The position numbers and the translations under genes are program-made. From NCBI GenBank assembly GCA_022059125.1, contig JAEUWY010000005.1:868001-932000 (forward strand): a DNA stretch of 64,000 nucleotides, in the 5' to 3' direction. A model generated the notes under the pieces. The model made no database searches. It worked only from the letters and a program-made list of their open reading frames with translations, and was not told the origin of the DNA. Shown here piece by piece: positions 53,389 to 64,000 of this stretch. Positions within the stretch are counted from its first letter, which is position 1, and every line of letters begins with the position of its first letter. Source of the stretch: Corynespora cassiicola (taxonomy: Eukaryota; Ascomycota; Dothideomycetes; Pleosporales; Corynesporascaceae).

Positions 53389-56300
53389 TTACAGAGCATA
53401 CGGGTTGAGAGAGCGGATGGTCAAGCAACTGGACATGGCTTAGCGTATGCATCGTGAAACGTGGGGGGGTCAACTTACGGTGGGCTCTTGCTGAGATCCG
53501 TCTTCAGGATAATGGGCACGCGAGTCATCTCGCGCACGTCCTGAATGTAGTCTCCATTCTCCTCGCGCAGGCTGAACCAGCTCAGGTACTTCTCCTTGTT
53601 GGTGAGCTTGGCCTCCGGGACCTCGCTTGCGCTCTGGGCAAGCTTGGAGTCCGAGTTGACGCGGTGGGGCGTCTGGCCCGTCAGGCCATTCCGGGTGGGG
53701 GATGGAGGCATGCTCTGAGTTGGGCGGTCAGCTCCCGCAGGGTTGAGAGAAACGCCTGCCATGGCACCGGAGAGATCATTGGTGTCATCGTCATCGTCGA
53801 ACAGAGCGTCGACATCATCGGTAGACATGGTTCCCGTGTCCATCTGCCTGCGCTGAGCCTCCTCCTGTTCTTTGGCGCGCTGCTTGGCCGCCTCCGCATC
53901 GCGTGCGGCAGCGGCGGCATGAGCGGCACGGATGGAGCCGTGCTTCGGTCGCTCGTCTTCCGGAATGTAGGTAGAAGACGGAACGCCCTTCTCCCAGTAG
54001 AGTTCCAAGAGGCGCTTGTTCTTGTCAAACTCGGCCTTCTTGAGCGGGAGCTGGTCACAGTGGACACGCTTCTCGAAGCCAAACTCTGGAATCAACACGT
54101 CAAAGGCAGACTCGTACACACAGAGGACGATGCCCTCGCTGATGAGGTCACCGCCGAGGTCCTGGCGCTTCCTGTCCATCTTGCGGCATGCTTCAATGTG
54201 CACGCTCTGCTCCTGGGCGGCATGAGCAGAGTCCTTCTTGGTGTTGCACATCTCGGCCGTCTTGGCCAAGGCCTCAATGTCGTCAGTGAACTCAATGGCA
54301 CCGTTGGACAAGATGGCTTCCAATTGACGGTGCACGATGATATCGGCATAACGCCTTGACGGGTTGGTGAAGTGAGTGTACAGAGGGAGGTTGAGAGCGT
54401 AGTGGGGATACTGGTCCTCGGAAAGCTTGCCAGAGACAAAGTACTTGGCACGAGCCATGGACTTGATGAGCAGAGTCTCCATGCCCTTGCGGATGTCATC
54501 GTCATCGACCTGGAACAAGCTGTTTTGCAGGGTGCCACTGCTTATCGTGTCGACATTGTAACCGATGGCGTTCAAGCGATCGGCAATAGTCTGCAGACGA
54601 CGAGCGCTGGGAGAAGCCTGTCGGCGGAGGAGCGCCTTCTCAGGGAGAGCAGCGGCGAGCTTCTTGGCGACAAAAGCATTGGTCTTGTGGCTGAGCTCCT
54701 CGATGCACTCATGCGATGGCGTAGAGTCAAAGATGTTCTGTTCGACCGGAACATTCTCATCGTCGAGCTGGTACATGAGTCGGAGAGGGGCGATCTCGGT
54801 GCTGCGATCGCCGAAGCGAGCCTCACGGAACCTCTGCGTAATGTGGTGCAGCATCTTGATGTCCTTAGCACGAGCAGCTGCAATATCCACTTCGCGGCCG
54901 CTGATAACGGCATCGACCTGTTCATAAGACAGCTTGCCGGAGCTCTTGATGATGGACTTGCCAATCCACGTCTCGTCCTCGTAGACCTTTCCGGAGTTGG
55001 GGTCGACCTTGAAAACGACACTGACAGTGTAGCGGTCCTCTCCCGGGCTTAGGCAGCAAATCTCGTGGGAGAGACGAGGAGGAAGCATGTTGACGGTGCG
55101 GTCCATGAGGTAGACGGCAGTGCCACGCTTCTTGGCCTCGCGGTCGACGAGCGAGTTGGGCTTGATGAAGTGAGCAACATCAGCAACGTGGAAACCAATC
55201 TCCACACGGCCGTCTTCCAGGTACTTGAAGTGGAGGGCATCATCGAGCTCCTTGGTGCCATTGGGATCAATGGTGAAGGTTTCCTCGTCGCGGAAGTCAC
55301 GACGACTCTCCAAGGCAGTTTCGCCATCGTTGGCAACTGACCAATCCTCGAATCCAACGTTCTTGATGACAGCATCAGAGAAGTCATCTGGTCCAAAGTT
55401 GTTGTCGCGGAGAAGAGCATCAGTCTCAACCTTGGGATCACCCATCTCACCGAGCTGCTCGACCAGGGTACCAAAAGGATGAAGCGAGGTAATGGGCCAT
55501 CGCTTGATGCATGCAACAAAAATGCGGTTGGCGTAATCCTGGTGCTTTTCGACAAAATCCCGAGGCGCTTGCTCGGTAGGAATGGCAATCAAAGGAACAC
55601 GCTTGTCAGTAGGCTTGAACCAGACGATCTTGGGCTTGTCTTGCTGGCGCTCAGGCTGCGAACGACCAGAATGGCCCTCACGAGCTGCACGCTCGGCCTC
55701 CTGCTTCTCCTTGGTGGCCTGGCTGCTGGGACGAAGCAAGCCCAAAGTACTGGTATCATGTTAGCATTGATTCGTGGCCACTTGACGAAGACGACTTACC
55801 CAGAGAACATCTGGCCAGCAACACGCTCGATGACGGCAACAATGTGGCCGGCATACAGCGGCTTCTGCTCGTCGTTGATCTCCTCTTCTTCCATGAGCAG
55901 CAAGCTCTGCCCTTCAACCTCGACATCATCGTTCTTCTTCTGAGTAGGGCGTTGACGCAAACTTCCACGGCGACGGATGCCACCTTCGCCAGACTGGCTC
56001 GTCTCGGGTTGAGTGGTGGCGTCATTGACAGCAATGCTTCCTCCGCGAGGGTCGGCATTGTCCTTCCTCTTCTTCTTCTCTTCCTTCTCACGCTTCTGTC
56101 CCCACACCTCATCGACATCGAGCAGCTCGACGGCGACCAAGTCGCCTTCAAGAGCTCGGTTTCGGTCCTTGCTACCGCAAATGAAAATGTCAGCATCCAG
56201 GTCGGTAGTAGTGACGTAAGCGTCGCTGCGGTTCTTCTTGTTGACGCGGAGGATACCTGCAACGAGCTGTCCATCGCCGAGCAAGGCAGGGAGAGTAGCC

Positions 56301-57627
56301 TGGGGCAAATAAGGAGTGAATAGCGTCTTGCGCTGCTGCTGCTGTTGCTGCATCGACATTTGCGGCTGCGCATGCTGGCTAGCCTGAAGGCCACCCATGC
56401 CCTGGCCGTTCATCTGGGCAGCCTGGAGTGCCTGCAAGTGGGCGATCTGCAAAGGATTGAGGCCCTGGCCAAACATCATCTGGGGGTTAAGCATCTGTCC
56501 CTGGGGAAGCTGCATCAGCTGGGGCTGGCCTGGATATTGGAAGTTCCCGATGGAACCAACGGACTGGTTGACGGAACCGCGCGTACGGTGTCCTGGTTGG
56601 AAGGGAGCGGCGTTGGCGGTCTGGTTCATGTTGAAGTTGCCCATGTTCTGGGACTGGTTGTCTGGGGTATTCTGCTGCTGGTTGTTGGGCTGCCTCCAGT
56701 TGCCCTCAAAGTTGCGAGACGCCGATCGGCCGTGGCCCTGGGAGCCACGACGCTGGAAATCGTTGTTGGCGCCGTCGCCACCAGATTGAGGGGGTGGGAA
56801 CTGAAAGTTACCTCCACCACGCACGGCGTGGCCGCCTCCGCGGCCAACCGCCATGCTCTGGCTGCGGCCGTGACCACCACGACCACCGCGAGTAGCCGGG
56901 GGCTGGTCGTTAGACTGAGCACCGCTAGGGCTGGCATCACGGTTCGTGCTGCCCGAGCCATCGGCTGAAGGTAGCGGGAACTGGAAGCCAGAAGTCTTCC
57001 GCTTCTGCTCGGCCAGCTCTGCAGCCTTCTTCGCTTCGGGAAGGGCCAACGAGTGTCGGCGGGCATGGCCTGAGCCGGCACCGCCGCCGCCCCTGCCACG
57101 GGGGTTGATGTTCTCCCTGCCCTGGTTGTTGCCCTGTCCGCCAAACTCACCGAAACCGGAGGCGCCTGATGACGGAGCCGGGGGCGGGCCCATGCCTACG
57201 TTGGGCAGGGCAGACTGGTTGCGGCGGTGGGACGAGGGCTGCGATGGGGCGTTCATGGGCACGGCGAGGTGCTGCTGGGGCATCTGCTGGGGGAACTGGA
57301 AGTTGTTCGGGTTGGGCGACTGGCCCTGCATCTGAAAGTTGCCGGGCAGGTGCTGCTGCGGCTGGATCATGCCCATGTTGACATACTGCTGGTGGGTGGC
57401 AGCAATCTGCTGCTGCTGCTGCTGGAGGACTTCAATCTGCTGTGCGATGGCCAGTTGCTCCACTGGAGGGGGGCCTTTGTCAGCAAGTACATCTTGTGTG
57501 CGGATAGGGGATGGGCGTGACGTGACGTACTCATCAGCGGGGTCAGCTCGGACGGGCTGCGTCGATGGGCGATGTGCAGGCGACGGCCCGCGGGACCCAT
57601 GGGGCCTTGCTGGCCTTGCTGGTCCAT
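53389..57627 (-). CDS. SSD1: Translational regulator Ssd1 (RNB-fold, RNase II-like)
   Basis: Exons 57627-57531, 57462-55800, 55749-53479 and 53428-53389 give 1356 residues in phase. Exon 1 encodes MDQQGQQGPMG then RRLHIAHRRSPSELTPLM, a conserved Ssd1 start. A long Gln/Asn/Gly-rich disordered region follows (poly-Gln near residue 45 and near 430). Cold-shock-like RNA-binding domains begin near TLFTPYLPQATLPALL, and the RNB domain contains DPNGTKELDDALHF. A Glu stands where active RNase II enzymes have Asp (RDIDDA type), in line with Ssd1 being an RNA-binding pseudonuclease. The 40-nt last exon supplies CLTIRSLNPYAL. Ssd1 binds 5' UTRs of cell-wall mRNAs, represses translation and is controlled by the Cbk1/Cot1 kinase. 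Divergent from GLE1. Confidence 0.92.
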
Positions 57628-59653
57628 GGTATAAGATGCAGTGGGAGAGGGGATCCCACGCAGGTGCGATATAAGTGCTGTTGGCAGAAAAGTGACGCCC
57701 GACGCAATCGAGGCCCGCTAAGGACACGAATTGGCCGAAAAAGTAACTCTCTGGACAGGTTAGCTCGGGTGGACTTGCAGCAGGCTCAAACCGATCCGGG
57801 GCGGGCAAATGCAGCGGGCAGCGAGGGTGAAGCAGAGAGAGCGGGGGAGGCCGTGGTTGGACGGGGAGCTCTGGGCAGCGGGACGTCTGGGACGGGGGGG
57901 ACGGGGGGGAGCTAGCTAGTAGCGAGGAACGAGGAGGGCACTCACACTGTGGTCAAGGCTGCGCAAGGCCGGATGCAGGCAGGACGATGTTCTCAGGAAA
58001 ATCTAAGGGCTGAGGAACGACGTGGGGCCCGGGAGGGTGATGGGCTCGGGCTCGACAGGCTGGTGGTGGAAGCGTGCGGGATGGGCGGTGGTGGTGGCAG
58101 CGGTGATGTGATAAGGATCGGGGGGGGGTCGACCTGTGGAGGTGCAAGGAGCGGTTTCCCTGGGGGCGGGCTGTGGGCAAGAAGTGCAAAAGAGGCCGGA
58201 GGGAGTGCGCGAAGGCAGAGAGCGATAGAGCGCAGCGCAGGCGGGAGCAGCCCAGATGGTAAGAATGAAGGTGAGGTGGAAGGCGGAGACGGTGGCAGGC
58301 GAAGGCGGAGTGGTGAAGTTCGTCAGAGAGCACTGAGCACGGCGCACGCCTCGTGCACAACTGGATTGGATTGGCCTCCGCAGCCCTTGGCCCTCGCACC
58401 TTGCTAGTTCCGCAAACGAACAGACTATGAACGACCGGCGTACGTCACCAGCACCCTGACGTGAGCAGATGGATATTAGAGACTAACAGTATGAGCCCGC
58501 CCGGATTAGCAGCATCGAGCAGCAGGCAGCGAGGGAGGGAGAGAGAGATGCGAAAGGGACGGGATTGCGAGACGGCGAGGCACACAGGGACAGGACGGCT
58601 GGACCTGAGGCCCTCGCCGGCGCAGCGCTATAAATACAGAGGTGCTGCGGCGGGCGGCCAGGCACACGCACGCCGGGGTCGTGTGCGGAAACAAGTGCTA
58701 GGTCTCAAGTGGTGGCGACGTGAGGTATCACGTTTGTCCTCCGCGTTTCAACGACGCCTTCCTCAGCTTCTCGAGTTTCCGCCAGGCCTCGCTGGGCACG
58801 GGGGCGGCGCCTGCTGGCGCTCCAGACGAAAACACGGCTGGCGTTTGTTATGCTGGCCAGGGCACCGCGACCGCTGCCGGGGGGAGCTCTCGCGCGAGCT
58901 GCTCAAGCTGCTCAGGCTGCTCAAGCTGCTCCCGGCACCCGCGCAGCCCAAAGCGTCTGTGCCCAGTGGCCGCGGGCGGGAACTGCCAAGCGAGAAAACG
59001 TCCTAGCGGGGGCCTGGTGCGACCGCGAGAGGGAGAGGCCGTCGTCCACGAGTCTTGTAGCAGCATAGCCTGCCGTTGTAGCGTTGAAGTCGCTGCCACC
59101 GCCCTCGCCCATCGCCCATCCACCTCACCGCAACACGCTGGCCTCGCCCGGCCCGACTCTCGCTCGCACCCACGCCAGTCCAGTCCGTCTCTTCTTCTTC
59201 TTGTTCGGGGCCTGCGCCGCCCCCAATTGGTGCCATTGTCCCCTTGTGTCCTTTGTCCGCCGCGTGCACAGCTTCGTCCCCCCGTTGTGCAGCTCCTCTC
59301 CGCTCCCCGGTGGCGGCTGGGCCTCGGCTGCGCGGCGGAATCGATAGCTCCAAACGGCGAGCCCTGACCAGCGCCCAGTTTTCTGTTTGGTTCTGAATCG
59401 GAGGCCATCACGAGCATCTGCGATGAGTAGTTAGCGACGCTAGCTTTTGAGTCTAGGCTTTCCGAGCCTGCCGGGGTCTGTGGATCCACCCATAGTGTCC
59501 GCCCAAAGCCAAAGGCTCCTTCACGTGATATGCCTGCGCTCGGGCCACCGCGCGTCGGGGAATTCTTTTTCCTTCAAGCAACGCGCGCCTTCACCAACCA
59601 CGCTATTTCTCCAGCACGGCTGCTTGTCAAAGCCCGTCGTCTCAGTCTTTGCC
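57628..59653. other. Divergent promoter region SSD1 / GLE1
   Basis: This 2-kb GC-rich region lies between two conserved start codons. Ssd1 orthologues are known for long 5' leaders, so part may be UTR. Several long frames (for example 58461-59006 on plus and 58848-59489 on minus) overlap in opposite directions without known domains. A short imperfect repeat of GCTGCTCAAGCTGCTCAGGC type lies at 58896-58932. No gene is called. Confidence 0.55.
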
Positions 59654-61408
59654 ATGCCTGCTCAATCGGGCACCTCTAGCCCCAGCATGCACACATCAAC
59701 CTCGCTCAGGTCGAGCTGGTTGAGCAGTTCGCCCTCGCGCCAGTCGCCTTCACGACCCTCACCCTCAAGGCCGTCCCCCTCCAGAAATGGAGCCCGCAAC
59801 CGTCGAGATACCCAGGATGTCGATGTGATTGAAAGCCCCTCCCGCAAGATGCTGCTCGAATTTAATGTCCTGCTCGAACGCTCTGACAGCGACTTTCATT
59901 CCAAGCTCAATCAAGAGCAGGCCGAACGTGCCAAGTCGCAGGACGAGGAGCTTGCTCTGGCCGTCAAGGAGCACATGCGTGTCCAGCAGGGGGGGCATCT
60001 CGAAATCGAGCGCATCGTTCTAGAGCACGAACACGAAAAATTGCGGCGGGAGGAGGCCCAACGACGGGAAATCGAACGTTTAAAACAAGAGAAGGCTAAA
60101 TATGAGGCTGAGGCTCATCAAAGGCAGCTTGAGGCCAAGAAGAAGGAGGAGGAGGCTGCTCGTCTGGCTGCCGAACAACGGAAACAGCTTCAGGAAGCAG
60201 ATGCTCGGATACAGGCTCAAAAACAACGAGAAGAGGCTGAACGGAACCAGGCCATGGCACGGGAAGCTGCCGAACGCAAGGCAAGAGAGGCTGCGGCCGC
60301 TGCACCAGCTGCGATTCCAACCGCTGCTCCGGCTACTGTAGCTCCCACCCCTGCCCAGCGGCCTCCCCAGCCAACGCCAGCGCCCGCAGCACCAACCGCA
60401 CCCAGCCAACCAGCTGCTGTAGCTGCCGTGGCCCCGTCTACAACATCCCCTGGAATCGAGGAGATCCACGCCAAGTACCTAGAACTTCATGGCCGAATGA
60501 AACAATTCCGAATTGCGTTCGAGAACGAACAAAAAAGGAAGGACAACCCTCTCAAGGCCATCATCGGTGACGCTCGACGGAACATGCGCCTGAGAATGGG
60601 CCAGATCACCAAGGAGCGAGAATCGAGTAAGCAGGCCATTGCGAGGTTACGTGACGAATGCTTCACCCTTGCTCTCAACACCCCAGGACCGACCGTGGAT
60701 ATCCGGCCATATATTGTGTCTCACGGATACCCGCCATTGTCCAGTGATGCAGACGCTCAATACCCAGCCTTCTTGCTATATGTATGGATGCGCTTTGTCA
60801 AGGCCCTGCTCAAGCAATTCGAGAAGGAAGCTGCCAACGACGACGGTCTCATCATCCAGGAGATTGGACTTATTGCAGCCAGCTTACTCACAGACTCGCG
60901 TTATTTCTGGAATGGAGTATCCATGACTGATCTGGTCCTAGCCAAATACCACAAGCTGAACCCGATCCTTTTTGGAATCCGAGGAACGATGTCCACTGCA
61001 CAAGGCCGACAGCGTCTTGGCTGGCTTCATATCGACAAGGCAGACCCAACACCCAATTCATACGCCCAGAGGATGCGAGGTCTTAGTGCTGGATACGCAT
61101 CGCTCTCACTTAGGCAGTTCACTGGAAAGCCCCCTGCTATTCCCGTGTCAGAGTATTGGCGAGCGGTTGCCCGGGTTTGCAATACGCCCACCAATCTTCT
61201 CACTGCAGGTCATTTCGCCGTTCTACAGGGGTTGATACAGCATTCTGTAAAGAAGTTCATCACTTTCTACGGGGTGAGCGCAAAGGCCGCGCTGCGACGG
61301 GCGGTATACGACTTGCCTGCCCGTGCACCCCAGGACGTCTCCGAGTCGGCCAATCTTGTAAAGGTGTTACCGGATGGGTGGAGAGTCAGAGAACGCATCT
61401 CCATATAG
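59654..61408 (+). CDS. GLE1: mRNA export factor / nucleoporin Gle1
   Basis: A single exon encodes 584 residues from the ATG at 59654; the frame is open upstream but starts only at TTG. A Ser/Pro/Arg repeat segment (SPSRPSPSRPSPSR) lies near residue 30. It is followed by a long charged coiled coil (about residues 75-215, Glu/Lys/Arg/Ala rich), an Ala/Pro-rich linker, and the C-terminal GLE1 domain (from about residue 270: EEIHAKYLELHGRMKQFR, DNPLKAIIGDARRNMRLRMG, then YPAFLLYVWMRFVKALLKQF). The lengths match fungal Gle1. At the cytoplasmic face of the nuclear pore, Gle1 with inositol hexakisphosphate activates the helicase Dbp5 to release mRNPs. It is convergent with CPD1, 251 bp apart. Confidence 0.92.
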   Translation: MPAQSGTSSPSMHTSTSLRSSWLSSSPSRQSPSRPSPSRPSPSRNGARNRRDTQDVDVIESPSRKMLLEFNVLLERSDSDFHSKLNQEQAERAKSQDEELALAVKEHMRVQQGGHLEIERIVLEHEHEKLRREEAQRREIERLKQEKAKYEAEAHQRQLEAKKKEEEAARLAAEQRKQLQEADARIQAQKQREEAERNQAMAREAAERKAREAAAAAPAAIPTAAPATVAPTPAQRPPQPTPAPAAPTAPSQPAAVAAVAPSTTSPGIEEIHAKYLELHGRMKQFRIAFENEQKRKDNPLKAIIGDARRNMRLRMGQITKERESSKQAIARLRDECFTLALNTPGPTVDIRPYIVSHGYPPLSSDADAQYPAFLLYVWMRFVKALLKQFEKEAANDDGLIIQEIGLIAASLLTDSRYFWNGVSMTDLVLAKYHKLNPILFGIRGTMSTAQGRQRLGWLHIDKADPTPNSYAQRMRGLSAGYASLSLRQFTGKPPAIPVSEYWRAVARVCNTPTNLLTAGHFAVLQGLIQHSVKKFITFYGVSAKAALRRAVYDLPARAPQDVSESANLVKVLPDGWRVRERISI

Positions 61409-61659
61409 AAACGACAAGCATGCACGAAGGATGAAAAGGGATGGGTGTTTGGAGAGGGTGAAATGCAATGGATTTGTGGTTTATGTGTAGTTTGTCTGCA
61501 TTGGGCGGAGTTGGAGCATATTGCATAGCTCACGCAGATCCCTTGTATAGTAACTCACGGTGCGCGTAGAGCATCCCTGGCCGTAACCGGCCCGTAATCG
61601 AGATTGCACTCAAGTGCGCACCTGACCTCCTCCCCTTGGCTCCATGGCCCACCCGTCCC

Positions 61660-62390
61660 TCACAGCTCCCTCTCTGCGATCGGTGCCCAGTCCTTGATCG
61701 CACGATCGGTAGGCACTAGCACCACCCTGCCTCCTACCCACCCGCCCATATCCCCCTCCCCTTCGAGGTTGATGCCCGCCTCGCGCACAAACTTCTCCAC
61801 CTCTGCCAACCCCTCCGCCCCGACCTGCGGACACTCGTGACTAGGCGCCAAACTCAGCCTCTCTCTTGCCCGCTCATCACTCGCTCCCAAAGCGAGCCCC
61901 GAAAACAACAGCAACATGAAGCTGCAGTAAGAAAACGACGAAGCAGCAAGAAAAGAGAAGAAGAAGAAAAAAAAAAAAAGAGGCCAACTCACTACAACAA
62001 ACTCAAATGCGGCACATACACCCCCTCCACCCACTCCCGCGCCTCCCCCCTCCCCTCAAACCCCGGCACTGCCCCCCTAGCCACCGCCCCCAGCTCCGCA
62101 ACCCCTGCCTTCTCCATGCGCGCGTACAGCTTGCGGAAAAAGACGGGTTCGCTGGCGAGGGGGCCGAGCTTGACGACGACGGAGGAGGCGGCGGGGAGGG
62201 GGAGGGCGTCGAGCCAGGCTTGAGGGTCGGGGGAGTGTGTCGAGGGGGGGATCTCGGAGGTTAGGGTTATGTGCGGGAGGAAGGTGTGGGGGGAGGTGAA
62301 GTGGTGGGCAATGCGGGTTAGGAGGGGGGGGAGGAGGGGGGTTAGGGGGTGGGATTTTGGGGGGAGGAGCCAGAGGGAGGAGCCGGGCAT
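61660..62390 (-). CDS. CPD1: 2',3'-cyclic-nucleotide 3'-phosphodiesterase (CPDase)
   Basis: Exons 62390-61993 and 61921-61660 join in phase (TA/C) to 219 residues. MPGSSLWLLPPKSHPLTPLL is the standard fungal CPDase start. The two catalytic HxT/S motifs of the 2H phosphoesterase fold are HITLTS (near residue 40) and PHLSLL (near residue 128). WLDALPLP, VKLGPLASEPVFFRKLYARM and the C-terminal GGRVVLVPTDRAIKDWAPIA also match. The enzyme hydrolyses ADP-ribose 1'',2''-cyclic phosphate, a by-product of tRNA splicing, to ADP-ribose 1''-phosphate, in the cytosol or Golgi fraction. The intron contains a long pyrimidine tract (about 35 nt) before TACTGCAG. The window also holds an intron-containing tRNA; this is coincidental but fits the pathway. 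Confidence 0.88.
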
Positions 62391-63345
62391 GGTTTCTTTT
62401 TTCTTGTTGTTCGATGGGGGGGTCAGGCGGGTATGGTTTTGATGAGGTAGGTGGTGGGTGTAGGATTGGTGAGGTGGTGGGTGGGATGTCAAGAATGTTT
62501 GTTTTGTGGGGATGGCAGTGGGAGGGTGGGCTAGTGGTTTGCGTGAGAGGGAAAGTAGGTTTCGCTTTGCGGCAGAGGATATACGGTGATTGGGAGGGCG
62601 GAAAAGAGTCTCGGGGGTTTATTTCCTGGGCTCAGTACTCGGGGTATTCTCATCACAACTTCCCCTCCAGCATCCCGCCGTCTCGAGCGGTACCTGATGA
62701 CATGCGTTGACGTCCCGTCCCTCTGCCGCGAGCTGTGGCTGTGGCTGGTGCGCCCCGCCTGCAGCACCGCCACACCCGCGGCCCAAGCTTTCCTCCCATC
62801 CAGCGTCTCCCGCAGCACTTCCGCCGGCTTTTGGCATGTGAAGACAGAGCTGCAAGCCTCCTCGAGCCGTCACTCCTCAAAGCGGGCATTATCCGCCCAA
62901 ATCCCAACATATCCCCGGTCCATGTGTCAAATGACAAGTCGACATGCCACACGGCGCGCACGGCTGACCTCGCCATGTCCAACGGGTGGAATATTGCCGG
63001 ACCTCTGAAGGCTGTATTTAGCTGTTTCTTCGACGTCGTCTTCTTTTGGCAGCTGGTACGTCACGTTTACATTGAGTCTTGCGCTTCCTCGCTCCACTCC
63101 AGTCTTTCCCCTTCCTCCACCCCCGCTTTGTCTCCCTTCTCCACTGTATACCTGTGTGTTTGCCGACCATCTCTCCCCCCTCGTTGCTTCTTCCAATATC
63201 CTTTGCTTTCTTCGGGCAAAGGCGGGATTGCCGGGAGGTCGATCACTGATTTGCATGTGCCCCCTGCGCGCGTTTTGATATGGCGTTGTAGAGCGCAAAG
63301 CCCGCGTTCAAAGTTAGCTGTTGACTGGCATTTGCTGATTTGAGC
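62391..63345. other. Divergent promoter region CPD1 / patatin-like gene
   Basis: This 0.95-kb region has G-rich tracts upstream of CPD1 and pyrimidine-rich stretches (63085-63190) before the patatin-like ATG. No gene or RNA is seen. Confidence 0.5.
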
Positions 63346-64000
63346 ATGTTGAAGAGGCTCTACGCTTGGTGGACCAAGAAGAGCGACCGAGATGTGCTGC
63401 TGGAGACCATCGCCGAGGCCAGGCTCTTCGAGGAGTGGGAGGGCGCTGCTTACCAGCTAGACGAAGTCCTGGGCTACGATCTATGGTATGGATTTGCAAC
63501 ACGCAGACCCCTGACGTGTCTCCGTCCCCCTCTGACCTAAGCTTACTCGCTCGTCGACAGGCGCCAGAATCCTACTAGCAAGTATTACGACTATCGTCTC
63601 ATCTACGAACGCCTGCAAGCCATCATCGAAGCCCGAGAGGAGGATGATATACTGGGCCTGGTCAGCCTACTGCGATCGGGCCTTGTGAGAAACCTGGGGA
63701 ACATCACCGCGCCGCGCCTGTTCAATCGTGCATATGCGGGTACAAAGTTATTGATTGAGGACTATGTTACGCAGATTGCGCTCGCCGTCGATTACGTGAC
63801 ATCGTACCCCACGCCCGCCAACGCGGATACCGGCCTGACCAACCAGGCGAAGCTCGACGTTCTACATGATACCCGGCAAGCGTTTGGGAGGTCTGTGCTG
63901 GTGCTACAAGGAGGGGCTATATTTGGGCTCTGCCACCTCGGCGTGGTCAAGGCACTGCATCTGCGAGGTCTGCTGCCTCGTATTATTGCCGGGACCGCTA
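63346..64000 (+). CDS. Patatin-like lipid hydrolase (Tgl3/4/5-type), 5' part
   Basis: Exon 1 (63346-63485) and exon 2 (63561 to window end) join in phase. The first 193 residues are visible. MLKRLYAWW, then RDVLLETIAEARLFEEWEGA and the spliced LGYDLWRQNPTSKYYDYRLI precede YERLQAIIEARE and LRSGLVRNLGNI. This is the DUF3336-type N-terminal region that precedes patatin domains in fungal triacylglycerol lipases and plant SDP1. The patatin glycine-rich oxyanion loop is LQGGAIFGLCHLGVVKAL. The window ends in RIIAGTA, where the nucleophile elbow (GxSxG) is expected, so the catalytic half is not visible. Family members act on lipid droplets; whether this one is active cannot be told here. Confidence 0.85.

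Noticed and set aside
53454..54359. 301-codon plus-strand frame over the 3' part of SSD1
   Set aside because: Antisense to the RNB/C-terminal region of a highly conserved gene.
58461..59489. Long frames on both strands in the SSD1/GLE1 promoter region
   Set aside because: They overlap head to head, are low complexity and match nothing known; more likely UTR and promoter DNA.

Overview
This window looks like nuclear DNA of a filamentous ascomycete (Pezizomycotina). Genes carry short spliceosomal introns of about 35-140 nt with GT..AG ends and CTAAC/CTRAY-like branch sites. The contents are eukaryotic (ESCRT-III, Mediator, Gle1, Ssd1, a tRNA with an intron) together with typical filamentous-fungal families: Zn2Cys6 regulators, a HET protein, an NRPS-like reductase, P450s and a PDR-type ABC transporter. 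A Dothideomycete is my best guess from the flavour of the proteins, but the sequence alone does not prove the class. Start codons were set to ATG; where a longer frame began at TTG or GTG, I moved to the first plausible ATG.

Layout. 0-17 kb is mostly conserved housekeeping: the end of VPS24, MED16 (-), an Hst3/Hst4-type sirtuin (+), a PI-PLC X-domain phosphodiesterase (+), ethanolamine kinase (+) and a CTF1/FarB-like Zn2Cys6 regulator (-). 19-26 kb is accessory: a secreted GH5 mannanase-like enzyme (-), a small secreted cysteine-containing protein (-), and a divergent pair of related HExxxP-repeat (LEA-like/'allergen'-annotated) proteins. A tRNA-Gly(GCC) gene with a 36-nt intron lies at 26.6 kb.

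27-43 kb reads as a candidate small biosynthetic cluster: a 3beta-HSD-type SDR (-), a decayed PDR-type ABC transporter (+), a Zn2Cys6 regulator (+), a cytochrome P450 (-), an amino-acid permease (+) and a 1042-residue adenylation-thiolation-reductase (NRPS-like) enzyme (+). The ABC gene is a pseudogene: it lacks the first nucleotide-binding domain, has three in-frame stops, and carries a frameshift caused by an exact 14-bp tandem duplication. The P450 has a phase mismatch at one intron. Beyond the reductase lie an HRI1-family gene and a HET-domain gene broken by one in-frame TGA. Decay is thus concentrated in 28-46 kb.

46-64 kb returns to conserved genes: a BSC6-like MFS transporter with a 15-nt microexon, a secreted ferritin-like (Rds1-type) protein, SSD1, GLE1, the cyclic phosphodiesterase CPD1, and the 5' part of a patatin-like lipid hydrolase cut by the window end. 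Long GC-rich open frames between and antisense to these genes were judged to be shadows.
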